Shown here in pieces: positions 38,855 through 46,737 of a stretch of DNA of 52,029 nucleotides. Under the pieces are notes generated by a model. It did no database searches, was not told the DNA's origin, and was given only the letters and a program-made list of their open reading frames with translations. Origin of the DNA: Brevundimonas sp. (GTDB lineage Bacteria > Pseudomonadota > Alphaproteobacteria > Caulobacterales > Caulobacteraceae); assembly GCA_004296955.1 (NCBI GenBank), contig SCVB01000041.1, forward strand, positions 1 to 52,029, given 5' to 3'. A program made the translations under genes and the position numbers. The first letter of the stretch is position 1; each line of letters starts with the position of its first letter.

Positions 38855-39217
38855 TCAGCGCGTGCGCGCCTTGCGGGCGGCGTAGCGGGCGTCGCGAGCA
38901 GCCTTCTGCTCTTCCTTGGTCAAGGCCTTGCGCTCCTTGCGGGCGGCGCGCTTCTCGGCCTCGACCGCTTCCTGGGCCTGGGCGTCGGCGGCCAGCCGCG
39001 CGGCTTCCCGCTCGGCCTTTTCCCGGCGCGCTTCGGCCTTGGCCAGTTCATGCTGCTGGCGCAGGACCTCCTTCTCGGCGGCGCGCTTGGCGGCCAGCTT
39101 GTCGAATTCGGGATCGGGGGCGGCGGCCTTGGGCTTGAACCGGGCGAGCAGGGCCTTCTTGGCCTCCTGCTGGGCCGTGAGGCGGTCGGTGAAGCCGGTC
39201 TGTTTCAGATCTCTCAT
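38855..39217 (-). CDS. DUF6481 family protein
   Basis: 120 aa, very rich in Lys, Ala, Glu and Arg; almost certainly one long coiled-coil helix (about residues 15-118, with KRAAEKEVLRQQHELAKAEAR as an example of the pattern, shown here in part). The N-terminus MRDLKQTGFTDRLTAQQEAKK matches how I remember DUF6481 proteins starting. Cytoplasmic, function unknown; the strong positive charge would allow RNA or DNA binding (inference). No clear ribosome binding site before the ATG. Confidence 0.8.
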   Translation of the reverse strand: MRDLKQTGFTDRLTAQQEAKKALLARFKPKAAAPDPEFDKLAAKRAAEKEVLRQQHELAKAEARREKAEREAARLAADAQAQEAVEAEKRAARKERKALTKEEQKAARDARYAARKARTR

Positions 39218-39375
39218 GCGGAGGGCGTCGATGTCCTTGATCGTTTGTGGATGCGCTGGAACGCGGCCGGGCGCTGTGCAGCGCAGCCCGGCGCGTCGCT
39301 AACCCTATATGGGCGCGGAAATCAAGTTTGCGAGGCGACGAGGGCCGCCGCCCGCTCACTCGATGGCGAACTGTG

Positions 39376-39561
39376 TCAGTTCGGCTTCTCGGCCTGACCG
39401 ACCGCAGCGCCCGCGGCGCCGCCCACGGCGGCCCCCACCGGTCCGGCCACGACGGCGCCGGCGATGGCGCCGGTCGCGGCCCTCTGTTCGATGGTCTGGC
39501 CGCAGGCGGCGGCCGCGAGGGCGGTGACAGCGAGGACGAGCGTAATGGCTGTGCGTTTCAT
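39376..39561 (-). CDS. Small glycine-zipper lipoprotein, 61 aa
   Basis: A lipoprotein signal (MKRTAITLVLAVTALAAAAC) ends in a LAAAAC lipobox with acceptor Cys20. The mature part is a glycine zipper (GAIAGAVVAGPVGAAVGGAAGAA). Such small lipoproteins sit in the outer membrane, and relatives are often stress induced. GGAAGGA lies about nine bases upstream of the ATG. A perfect EcfG-type promoter lies 29 bp before the start codon, giving a leader of roughly 20 bases. Confidence 0.85.
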   Translation of the reverse strand: MKRTAITLVLAVTALAAAACGQTIEQRAATGAIAGAVVAGPVGAAVGGAAGAAVGQAEKPN

Positions 39562-40024
39562 GGCGAAATCCTTCCAATGGCGGAGCTTGAACGCGGCGCG
39601 CCCGGCACGGTTCCGGCGGACAGGTTCAAGTCAAGCGCATCCAGACAGACGATCCGAAGACAATAGAAAGCAACCCGGACAGTCGGCGCCCAGGGTGAAG
39701 ACACTCGGTTCGTGTTGTCCGCGTGTTGACAAATACAGTATCGGACCCTTTCACTGAATCCGACGATCCGGATCGGTGGTACGGTTGCCTCCCGGATACC
39801 GCGGAAGCGAACCGCGATGTTGCGCCGCACGCGAATCTTGCGAATCAACCACATTGGCGCCACAAACGGCTGGCTTAAGGCGCTTCCTCGACCGTCGGCC
39901 CGTTCGCCGACCGTCGATTTACCGCAAGCGGATCGCGACGCCGGTCTCCAGGGATTGGAGAGGGTCGCCCGGTTGCGAGACTACCCGGGGGCGGCATTGC
40001 GCCCTGCCGTACAGGACTGAGCCC
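39562..40024. other. 463-bp gene-free spacer
   Basis: Holds the EcfG-type promoter of the lipoprotein at its left end. The rest is less GC-rich than the genes. A TTGACA at 39726-39731 has no convincing -10 at 16-18 bp. CGATCCGGATCG near 39764 is a short palindrome. A 67-codon open frame (39817-40020) has weaker third-position GC bias than the genes and is not called. The promoter for the second cell-wall hydrolase presumably lies here. Confidence 0.6.
39590..39614 (-). promoter_or_regulatory. EcfG-type promoter of the lipoprotein gene (perfect match)
   Basis: Minus strand GGAAC (39614-39610), 16 bp, CGTT (39593-39590): exact match to the general-stress sigma consensus at the expected distance from the gene. 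Confidence 0.65.
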
Positions 40025-41101
40025 TTGCCGAACGCCCAACAGACGCGCGTGAACCCTCCTGTCGATCGTGTGGCCCGGATTCGGCCCGGTTCGGCGGCGG
40101 CGGCGTTCGGCGCACTGGTGGGACTGGCGATCGGCTGCGCCTATCTGGGCGGCACGGCGGCCAAGGCCACGACCGTGCGCGCCCAAGCCGAACGCATCGA
40201 GGGCGCCACCGCGGCCGGCTTCACCGAGGAAGCCCTCGCCGCGGCCGCCGGCGGTCTGGACGAGAGCGCCCTGGCCATCGCGCGGCGACATGACCCCTAT
40301 ACCGTCGCCGGCGGCGCCCAGCGCGACCGTCAGGCCGAACTCCTGACCGCCCGTCTGGAACAGTTGCGCGCCCAGCCCGACGCCAATCTGCGCCGGGTCA
40401 GCCTGACCGGCCCGGTCGCCGCCCTGCCCTTCCGCCTCGGCGGCGCGCTGGACGCCTCGCGCGATCTCGATTGCCTGACCCAGGCCGCCTATTACGAGGC
40501 CCGCGGCGAAGGCCGCGACGGCATGCGCGCCGTAGCCCAGGTGGTGCTGAACCGCGTGCGTCACTCCGCCTTCCCCAACAGCGTCTGCGGCGTGGTCTTC
40601 CAGGGCGCGGGCCGCCGCACCGGGTGCCAGTTCAGCTTCACCTGCGACGGCTCGATGCGCGGCCGGGTCAACCGGGCCGCCTGGGACCGGGCCCGCGAGG
40701 TCGCCTCCAGCGCCCTGTCCGGCGCCGTCTACGCCAACGTCGGCAACGCCACCCATTTCCACACCACCGGCGTCTCGCCCGGCTGGCGCAATTCGCTGGT
40801 CCGCGTCGGCCAGGTCGGCGACCATCTGTTCTATCGCTTCGGCGGTCGTTCGGGCTCGCGCGGCGCCTTCACCTACGCCGCCCGGCCGTCGGTCGACGCC
40901 GATGCGCCGCGCCTGATCCAGGCCAGCCTCGACCCGACCGGCCCCGTGCGCGAAGCCGGCGCCGTGGCCTATAATCTGCTGATCGCCCAGGAGCAGGGCT
41001 CCGACGCCGACGCCGCGAAGCCGTCCGCGCCCGCCCCCGCGGCCGCCAGTCCGGCGCCCGCCGCCGAAGCGGTCGTCGTCCAGACCGCCCCCGCCGCCTG
41101 A
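40025..41101 (+). CDS. SleB-type cell wall hydrolase, paralog 2
   Basis: 358 aa. One hydrophobic span near the N-terminus (about 25-48). The Hydrolase_2 domain, about 150-275, is closely similar to paralog 1: [50 protein letters not shown] and ATHFHTTGVSPGW. The C-terminus is an Ala/Pro-rich low-complexity tail. Expected to be a periplasmic peptidoglycan hydrolase. The start is uncertain: TTG 40025 has an AGGA eight bases upstream, while GTG 40049 has none. Confidence 0.87.
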   Translation: MPNAQQTRVNPPVDRVARIRPGSAAAAFGALVGLAIGCAYLGGTAAKATTVRAQAERIEGATAAGFTEEALAAAAGGLDESALAIARRHDPYTVAGGAQRDRQAELLTARLEQLRAQPDANLRRVSLTGPVAALPFRLGGALDASRDLDCLTQAAYYEARGEGRDGMRAVAQVVLNRVRHSAFPNSVCGVVFQGAGRRTGCQFSFTCDGSMRGRVNRAAWDRAREVASSALSGAVYANVGNATHFHTTGVSPGWRNSLVRVGQVGDHLFYRFGGRSGSRGAFTYAARPSVDADAPRLIQASLDPTGPVREAGAVAYNLLIAQEQGSDADAAKPSAPAPAAASPAPAAEAVVVQTAPAA

Positions 41102-41107
41102 AGCCGT

Positions 41108-41335
41108 TCAGGCGTCACGGTCGCCCTTGGACGACCGATGATCGTCGTCATGGCTGTGCTTGAGGTCGCGCTCGCCGCCGCCGCCTGAAACCTTGCTGTT
41201 CCGGGGATTGGTCGGACCGCCTTCGCGCGGATCCTCGAACGTAGGCGGCTCGCGGTCCGCGTTCTGGTGGCTGGAGCCTGGGCCGCCCCAGCGCTTCTCG
41301 TCGACCGGTTCGGGGGTGTGCTGGTTGTTGGCCAT
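41108..41335 (-). CDS. Small hydrophilic protein, 75 aa
   Basis: Not recognised. Very polar and Pro/Gly/Asp/His-rich, with no hydrophobic core, so probably disordered. It contains EKRWGGPGSSHQNADREPP and a charged tail (HSHDDDHRSSKGDRDA). ATG 41335 follows AGGATC by about nine bases; the stop of the preceding small gene is two bases away, so the two form a transcriptional pair. Convergent with the cell-wall hydrolase, six bases away. Confidence 0.6.
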   Translation of the reverse strand: MANNQHTPEPVDEKRWGGPGSSHQNADREPPTFEDPREGGPTNPRNSKVSGGGGERDLKHSHDDDHRSSKGDRDA

Positions 41336-41337
41336 GA

Positions 41338-41553
41338 TCAGCGATCCTGAACCTTCCACTGATTGGTCAGGTTCTGCTTCAGGTTGCCAAACCGGCCCTG
41401 GGTGTCGAGGTTGACGTCGGCGTCGCCGGGCTGACCCGACTGGGCCCCCGTCTTCAGGTCGCGCCGGTCGGAATTGGCCGCCTCGTCGACCGACTGCGCG
41501 CCCTTGTCGGCGAAGCTGGTCTGTTCGTTCGGAATCCGGGGGGCATGGGGCAT
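41338..41553 (-). CDS. Small hydrophilic protein, 71 aa
   Basis: Not recognised. Polar, Asp/Gln/Asn-rich, without hydrophobic segments. ATG 41553 follows a strong AAGGAG at the ideal distance, so it is very likely translated. The first gene of a two-gene unit with the 75-aa protein. A near-perfect EcfG-type promoter lies about 25 bp upstream, which suggests induction under general stress. Confidence 0.65.
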   Translation of the reverse strand: MPHAPRIPNEQTSFADKGAQSVDEAANSDRRDLKTGAQSGQPGDADVNLDTQGRFGNLKQNLTNQWKVQDR

Positions 41554-41577
41554 GGGGATCTCCTTCCGTCCCGAAAC

Positions 41578-41602
41578 AACCCCCGACATCCCGCCCCGTT
41601 CC
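41578..41602 (-). promoter_or_regulatory. EcfG-like promoter of the small-protein pair
   Basis: Minus strand GGAAC (41602-41598), 16 bp, GGTT (41581-41578): one mismatch in the -10 from CGTT. Confidence 0.4.
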
Positions 41603-41620
41603 GGAACAGTAGTCGCCCGG

Positions 41621-42463
41621 TCAGACCGCCACGGCGTCCAGGCCCACGTCCAGCGCCGGCGCCGAATGGGTCAGGGCCCCGACCGAGATCACGTCGACGC
41701 CCGTCCCGGCGATGCCGCGCACGGTCTCCAGATTGACCCCGCCCGACGCCTCCAGAGTGATCCGGCCGCCGGTGCGGGCCACCGCCTCGCGCAGCATCGG
41801 CAGGGTGAAATTGTCCAGCATGATCACGTCAGGCCCGGCGGCCAGGGCCTCGTCCAGCTGGTCCAGGCCGTCGACCTCGACCTCGACCTTCATCAGGTGG
41901 CCGACCGCGGCGCGCGCCCGGCGCACCGCCTCGCCGACGCCGCCGCAGACGGCGACGTGGTTGTCCTTGATCAGGATGGCGTCATCCAGGCCGAAGCGAT
42001 GGTTGACCCCGCCGCCGCACAGCACCGCATGCTTCTCCAGCGCCCGCAGGCCCGGGGTGGTCTTGCGGGTGTCGGCGATCCGCGCCTTCGTGCCGGCGAC
42101 GGCCTCGACATAGGCCCGGGTCAGGGTGGCGATCCCGCACATCCGGCCCAGCAGGTTCAGCGCCGTCCGCTCGGCGGCGAGAAAGGCCCGCGCGTCGGCC
42201 TCGACCTCGGCCAGCACGGCGCCCGCCTCGAAGGCGTCGCCGTCGCGCCGCTTCAGATCAATGGACGCCCCGGGGTCCATGGCCAGCACGGCCAGCCGCA
42301 CGCAGTCGATCCCGGCCAGCACCCCGGCCTTGCGCGCCGCGAACACGGCCCGCATCCGCGCGCCCTCGGGGATGCAGGCCCGGGCGGTCACATCGCCCGC
42401 CCGGCCGAGATCCTCGGCCAGCGCCGCGCGCACAACGGGTTCGATCAGGATGTCAGGGAGCAT
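41621..42463 (-). CDS. nadC: Nicotinate-nucleotide pyrophosphorylase NadC
   Basis: 280 aa. Converts quinolinate and PRPP to nicotinate mononucleotide, the third step of de novo NAD synthesis. Visible features are LAEDLGRAGDVTARA near the N-terminus, RTALNLLGRMCGIAT, TRKTTPGLRALEKHAV with PRPP-binding basic residues, NHRFGLDDAILIKDNH, VEVEVD, and the phosphate-binding end LEASGGVNLETV. Last gene of the nad operon, starting five bases after the Uma2 stop. Confidence 0.97.
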   Translation of the reverse strand: MLPDILIEPVVRAALAEDLGRAGDVTARACIPEGARMRAVFAARKAGVLAGIDCVRLAVLAMDPGASIDLKRRDGDAFEAGAVLAEVEADARAFLAAERTALNLLGRMCGIATLTRAYVEAVAGTKARIADTRKTTPGLRALEKHAVLCGGGVNHRFGLDDAILIKDNHVAVCGGVGEAVRRARAAVGHLMKVEVEVDGLDQLDEALAAGPDVIMLDNFTLPMLREAVARTGGRITLEASGGVNLETVRGIAGTGVDVISVGALTHSAPALDVGLDAVAV

Positions 42464-42468
42464 GGAGT

Positions 42469-43056
42469 TCAGAACAGTTCCGCCAGATCGACGCGCACCC
42501 GGTCCGAGAACAGCGGCGCGACCACGCCCTCGGTCACGACCGACTCATGACCCCAGCTCCCGTCCGGGCGCGGATCGCGGAAGATGCGGACCAGCCGGGC
42601 CTCGGGCTCCACCAACCAGGCCTCGGGAACGCCGGCGCGCGCATACATCGGCATCTTGATCTTCAGATCGTCCGCCCGCGTGGAGATCGAGACCTCGACC
42701 AGCAGGGCGACGTCGGAGGCCTCGGCGTACGTCCGACCGGAAAAATTGCGCACCACGAACACATCCGGCTCAGGCGCGCTGTACTCCCCGATGCGGACCG
42801 TTCCGTCCGTGCGAACGCCGAACGCCGCATTCAGCCCGGCGGCGCGAAGCCCCGCCGCGATGAGGTAGATCAGCTCTGCGCTGGTCTTGCCGTGCTGGTC
42901 CGAACCCGGCGCCATTTCGACAATTCTCCCGTCAAGGAGCTCCACGCGATTCCAGACATCCTGGAACATGCCGTCTTCGACCATCTGTTCGAACTGGTCG
43001 AACGTGAACCGGAACGTCGCCGGGTCTTCGCGGACTTCGAATTCGGGCGTGGTCAC
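42469..43056 (-). CDS. Uma2-family (DUF820) putative endonuclease
   Basis: 195 aa. PD-(D/E)xK nuclease-like fold with the usual Uma2 pattern: FTFDQFEQMVEDG at the start, VELLDGRIVEMAPGSDQHG, the acidic pair in APEPDVFVV and LLVEVSIST, and the Lys region DLKIKMPMYARAGVPEAWLVEP. Catalytic residues look intact. The biological role of the family is unknown. GTG 43056 has GGAGGAGG seven bases upstream, which rules out the longer frame running into nadB. Its position inside the NAD operon, between nadB (20 bp) and nadC (5 bp), is unexpected. Confidence 0.88.
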   Translation of the reverse strand: MTTPEFEVREDPATFRFTFDQFEQMVEDGMFQDVWNRVELLDGRIVEMAPGSDQHGKTSAELIYLIAAGLRAAGLNAAFGVRTDGTVRIGEYSAPEPDVFVVRNFSGRTYAEASDVALLVEVSISTRADDLKIKMPMYARAGVPEAWLVEPEARLVRIFRDPRPDGSWGHESVVTEGVVAPLFSDRVRVDLAELF

Positions 43057-43063
43057 GGGCCTG

Positions 43064-43071
43064 CCTCCTCC
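43064..43071 (-). promoter_or_regulatory. Strong ribosome binding site of the Uma2 gene
   Basis: GGAGGAGG on the minus strand, seven bases before GTG 43056. It decides the start and suggests efficient independent translation. Confidence 0.8.
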
Positions 43072-43076
43072 GGACA

Positions 43077-44618
43077 CTATGCCGCCCTTTCCACCGGCGC
43101 GGAAGGCTTTGCAGCCTGTAGTTGCGCGCGCAGTCTCGCATGCTCCGCCACGGGGGCCGCGGCCGGATAGTCCGAGCGGAAATGTCCGCCGCGGCTCTCG
43201 CGCCGCGCCAGCGCCGCCTCGGCGATCAGCCGGGCCGCGACCAGCGGCAGGGCGCCCGGCGCCGCCGCCTCCAGCCGCGCCATGACCTCCAGCGCCCCGG
43301 CCAGACCCGCCGCATCGCGGACCACGCCGACGTCGCGGCTCATCGTCTCGCGCAGGGTCTGCAGCGCCTCGGGCGACAGGTCGGGGACCGTGCGAACCGG
43401 CAGGGTCGCGCCCGTGGCCGAGGTCTCCAGCGCCGCCGCCCGGCCCGTCCTCCGTCCGAAGGCCGCCGCCTCGAGCAGGGAGTTGGAGGCCAGCCGGTTG
43501 GCGCCGTGCACCCCGGTCGCGGCGCATTCACCGACCGCGAACAGGCCCGGCAGGCTGGTGCGTCCATCGGGCCCGGCGGCGATCCCGCCCATGTGATAGT
43601 GCGCCGCCGCCGCTACCGGGATCGGCGTCTCGCGCGGGTCCAGTCCGGCCCGCATGCAGGCGGCGAACACGGCCGGGAATTCCTCGGGCAGACGGTCGCC
43701 GATCGCGGTCCGGCAGTCGAGGAAGGCCCCGCCACCGTCGGCCCGCGCCGCGTGCACCGCCCGCGCCACCACGTCCCGCGGCTGCAGATCGGCGTCCGCC
43801 GCCTCGCCCAGCAGGAACCGGCCGCCGCCGTCCACCAGCCGTGCGCCTTCGCCGCGCAGGGCCTCGGTCGCCAACGGCATGGGGTCGAGCCCGACGTCGA
43901 TGGCGGTCGGATGGAATTGCACGAATTCAGGGTCAAGGATTTCCGCACCGGCGCCATAGGCCAGGGCCATGCCCTCGCCCAGCAGGGCCACCGGCGTCGT
44001 GGTCCGGGCGAACAGGCCGCCGGCGCCGCCCGTGGCCAGCACCACCGCGGGCGCCAGAACCTCGACCATCCGCCCGGAACCCGGAACGCCGCGCTCGATC
44101 AGGACGCCGCGCACCCGCCCGCTCGCGTCCCGGATCAGGCCGCGCAGCCGGCCGTCTTCCCAGACCTCGATGTGCGGAGCGGCGCGAACCGCCGCGATCA
44201 GGGCCGAGAGGATCGCCCGCCCCGCCCCGTCGCCGCCGACCCGGGCGACCCGGGCGCGGGAATGGGCGGCCTCAAGACTGACGGCGAAGCCGCCGGCGGC
44301 GTCGCGGTCGAAGGGGGCGCCCAGCGAGGCCAGCCACTCCACCGTGGCCCGCCCGTCGCCGGTCAGGACCTCCGTCGCCCCGGTCTCGACCAGCCCGGCC
44401 CCGGCCGCGGCGGTATCCGCCGCATGCAGGGCCGGCGCATCGCCCGCCGACAGGGCCGCAGCCACCCCGCCCTGGGCCCAGGCCGAGGAGCAGGCCTGCA
44501 GCAGGGGGGCCGGCGTGACGACCAGCGTCTTGCGCGGCCCGGCCTCCAGCGCGGCCGACAGCCCCGCCAGTCCGCCGCCGATGATCAGCGGCCCGTCATG
44601 ATGGACGGTGCGGCTCAA
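43077..44618 (-). CDS. nadB: L-aspartate oxidase NadB
   Basis: 513 aa flavoenzyme that makes iminoaspartate for NadA. The FAD motif is LIIGGGLAGLSAALEAG. Next come the substrate loop SSAWAQGGVAAAL, the EFVQFHPTAID segment and the capping-domain HYHMGGIAAGPDGRTS, then GLFAVGECAATGVHGANRLASNSL, and a C-terminal helical domain. The start is TTG 44618, which overlaps the stop of the M50 gene by four bases (TTGA) and lies 11 codons before the FAD motif; the frame runs further upstream but only antisense-free inside the M50 gene. Confidence 0.95.
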   Translation of the reverse strand: MSRTVHHDGPLIIGGGLAGLSAALEAGPRKTLVVTPAPLLQACSSAWAQGGVAAALSAGDAPALHAADTAAAGAGLVETGATEVLTGDGRATVEWLASLGAPFDRDAAGGFAVSLEAAHSRARVARVGGDGAGRAILSALIAAVRAAPHIEVWEDGRLRGLIRDASGRVRGVLIERGVPGSGRMVEVLAPAVVLATGGAGGLFARTTTPVALLGEGMALAYGAGAEILDPEFVQFHPTAIDVGLDPMPLATEALRGEGARLVDGGGRFLLGEAADADLQPRDVVARAVHAARADGGGAFLDCRTAIGDRLPEEFPAVFAACMRAGLDPRETPIPVAAAAHYHMGGIAAGPDGRTSLPGLFAVGECAATGVHGANRLASNSLLEAAAFGRRTGRAAALETSATGATLPVRTVPDLSPEALQTLRETMSRDVGVVRDAAGLAGALEVMARLEAAAPGALPLVAARLIAEAALARRESRGGHFRSDYPAAAPVAEHARLRAQLQAAKPSAPVERAA

Positions 44619-45469
44619 CGGCCGAACTCGAAATAGCTCGTCCCGATGGCGAGGGCCTGGTCGAAGGAGCCGGCTATCGGCATCAGGCCGGACAGGGCCA
44701 CGGCGCAACAGGCGGCCGCCGTCAGGGCGAACAGACCGACGCTGCGTCCCGCCTCGGCCGGCGTCAGCCGCCGGCCCTCAGGCCGCCAGTGGCCGCGCCG
44801 CAGATGGCCGTAAAGGGCGAAGCCGAGGAAGGCGGCGAAGATGTAGCTGCCGTTGCTGATCCCCCAGACCACGACCACGACCCCGACCAGGATCATGGCG
44901 ACCTTCTCGACCATGGGATGGATCAGGGCCAGCACCGGGCCCAACGCCTTGGATCCGTCCAGCGGCGGCGCGGGGGCGAGGTTCAGCAGGTTCAGGATGG
45001 CGATGTAGAACACCCCCTCCAGCCACATCCCCTGCCCCGTGACGATGTAGAGGCCGAAGAAGGGAATGGCCGCCAGCAGGCCGAAGGCCGGGCCGGCCAG
45101 GGACACCAGAACGCCGTGCCACTCGCTCTCGGCCAGGCGCTGCGCCTTGGCCATGCCGCCCACGAAGGGCACCACATAGATGCGGGCCGGCCCCATGCCA
45201 TAGGCGTTCATCGCCAGCACATGTCCGTACTCGTGCACCAGCAGGCCAAACAGGATGGCCACGACGGCGATCCAGCTGCCGGTGAACCACCAGATCAGCC
45301 CGCCCAGCAGCAGGGTCGAGACCAGGGCCCAGAGCGGATGCTGGCCCTTGTCCAGGGTTTCCTGGACGGCGCGCGGATTGCTCGGCGCCGCCGCGCGGGG
45401 CGGAGGCGCGGCGGTCGGGCCCGGTTTGGCGTCCCAGGGGCCGGGACGAGGCGTGTTGCTGTCGGTCAT
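44615..45469 (-). CDS. Site-2 protease family (M50) membrane metalloprotease
   Basis: 284 aa. A Pro/Ala-rich cytoplasmic N-terminus (about 1-45) is followed by about six membrane spans. The zinc site is HEYGH (His79, Glu80, His83) within the second span, with the third ligand Asp171 in NLAPAPPLDGSK. It is related to the SREBP S2P-like peptidases that cleave membrane-embedded substrates. The substrate is unknown. ATG 45469 overlaps the stop of the 37-aa ORF and its own stop overlaps nadB, so it is translationally tied into the NAD operon. Confidence 0.88.
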   Translation of the reverse strand: MTDSNTPRPGPWDAKPGPTAAPPPRAAAPSNPRAVQETLDKGQHPLWALVSTLLLGGLIWWFTGSWIAVVAILFGLLVHEYGHVLAMNAYGMGPARIYVVPFVGGMAKAQRLAESEWHGVLVSLAGPAFGLLAAIPFFGLYIVTGQGMWLEGVFYIAILNLLNLAPAPPLDGSKALGPVLALIHPMVEKVAMILVGVVVVVWGISNGSYIFAAFLGFALYGHLRRGHWRPEGRRLTPAEAGRSVGLFALTAAACCAVALSGLMPIAGSFDQALAIGTSYFEFGR

Positions 45470-45579
45470 CCGGACGACGTGGCCTTTTCCGGGCGCAGCC
45501 ACAAGGCCAGCAGGGCGAGAAGCCGCAGGCTGCGCCTGTCGACGGTCGCCACGGCGCGGACCGGCGGGACGTAATGCAT
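45466..45579 (-). CDS. Putative 37-aa small protein in the NAD operon
   Basis: Open frame of 37 codons that exactly fills the space between nadA and the M50 gene. Its ATG overlaps the nadA stop (TGATG) and its TGA overlaps the M50 ATG (ATGA). The peptide has a basic, amphipathic or short hydrophobic helix (SLRLLALLALWLRP). No homology is recognised. Double stop-start coupling is the main support; it may be a real small protein or only a translational bridge. Confidence 0.45.
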   Translation of the reverse strand: MHYVPPVRAVATVDRRSLRLLALLALWLRPEKATSSG

Positions 45580-46658
45580 CAGATCAGCTCCACCGCCACA
45601 TGATGGCGCGCCTTGATCATGTCGTAGCGGGCCGGAACCGCCGGGGGCGGCAGGTCCACCATCCGCTGCACGGCCAGCCGGGCGCGCTCCGCGATATCCT
45701 CGGGCACCGTCACCTCGAACTGCATGTTCAGCAGGCAGTCGCGGATGTTCTCCAGGGTGATCCGCTTCATATGCGGGCACAGGTTGCAGGGGCCGATGAA
45801 CTGCACCTCCGGCACATCGCCGGCGACATTCGCCGCCATCGAGCATTCCGTCAGCATGACCACCTGCCGGGGCCGACGCGCCGTGACATAGTCGATCATC
45901 GCCGCCGTCGATCCGGCGAAGTCCGAAGCCGCCAGCACGTCATCCGGGCACTCCGGATGCGCCAGAATCTCGGCGCCGGGCCAGGCGGCCCGCATCTCGA
46001 CGATGTCGGCGGCCGTGAACCGTTCATGCACCTCGCAGCGGCCCTTCCAGGCGATGATGCCGACATTCGTCTGGGCCGCGACGTTGCGCGCCAGGAACTC
46101 GTCCGGGATCAGGATCACCCGGTCGACGCCCCATTCCTTCGCCGCCCACTCCACCACCTGCACGGCGTTTGCGCTGGTGCAGCAGATGTCGGTCTCGGCC
46201 TTCACGTCGGCGGTGGTGTTTACATAGGTCACCACCGGCAGGTCCGGGTAGCGCTGCTTGATCAGCCGTACATCGGCGCCGGTGATCGAGGCCGCCAGCG
46301 AGCAACCGGCGCGCAGGTCGGGGATCAGAACGGTCTTGTCGGGGCTCAGGATCTTCGAGGTCTCGGCCATGAAATGCACGCCCGCCTGGACGATGACCTT
46401 CGCGTTCGAGCGCGCGGCCTCCTTGGCCAGTCCCAGGCTGTCGCCCACATAGTCGCCGACCCCGTGGAAGATCTCCGGCGTCATATAGTTGTGGGCCAGG
46501 ATGACGGCGTCGCGCGTCTTCTTCAGCGCATTGATCTCGTGGATCAGCGCGGCCTGCGCCGGCCACTCCATGGGCGTCACATGATCCTTGACCTTGGCCC
46601 AGACCGGCGCGGTTTCCCGCGCCAGTGCTTCCGACAGTCCGAACGCGCCATCCGCCAT
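45579..46658 (-). CDS. nadA: Quinolinate synthase NadA
   Basis: 359 aa [4Fe-4S] enzyme that condenses iminoaspartate with dihydroxyacetone phosphate to quinolinate. Visible features are [35 protein letters not shown], the cluster Cys in [20 protein letters not shown], and [11 protein letters not shown] with the later [12 protein letters not shown], which holds the final Cys. First gene of the nad operon; GGTGGA lies before the ATG. An operator-like palindrome is 14 bp upstream of the start codon, consistent with control by an NAD-related repressor. Confidence 0.97.
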   Translation of the reverse strand: MADGAFGLSEALARETAPVWAKVKDHVTPMEWPAQAALIHEINALKKTRDAVILAHNYMTPEIFHGVGDYVGDSLGLAKEAARSNAKVIVQAGVHFMAETSKILSPDKTVLIPDLRAGCSLAASITGADVRLIKQRYPDLPVVTYVNTTADVKAETDICCTSANAVQVVEWAAKEWGVDRVILIPDEFLARNVAAQTNVGIIAWKGRCEVHERFTAADIVEMRAAWPGAEILAHPECPDDVLAASDFAGSTAAMIDYVTARRPRQVVMLTECSMAANVAGDVPEVQFIGPCNLCPHMKRITLENIRDCLLNMQFEVTVPEDIAERARLAVQRMVDLPPPAVPARYDMIKARHHVAVELI

Positions 46659-46671
46659 TTCGCATCCACCT

Positions 46672-46690
46672 TTTGCTCTATCTGAGCAAA
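46672..46690. promoter_or_regulatory. NAD-operon operator candidate 1
   Basis: TTTGCTC-TATCT-GAGCAAA, perfect seven-base arms, 14 bp upstream of the nadA ATG. The TGCTC-N5-GAGCA form resembles what I recall of NadQ operators in alphaproteobacteria; the regulator itself is not in this window. Confidence 0.6.
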
Positions 46691-46737
46691 TCAGAGGCCC
46701 GAAGAACGGCGACCGATCGCCCTGACCGTCGCCGACT

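Noticed and set aside
39726-39754. TTGACA as a housekeeping promoter for the second cell-wall hydrolase
   Set aside because: No acceptable -10 hexamer at 16-18 bp spacing and it is almost 300 bp from the gene.
39817-40020. 67-codon open frame upstream of the second cell-wall hydrolase
   Set aside because: Third-position GC is clearly lower than in the neighbouring genes, the product has no recognisable features, and the ribosome binding site is poorly spaced.
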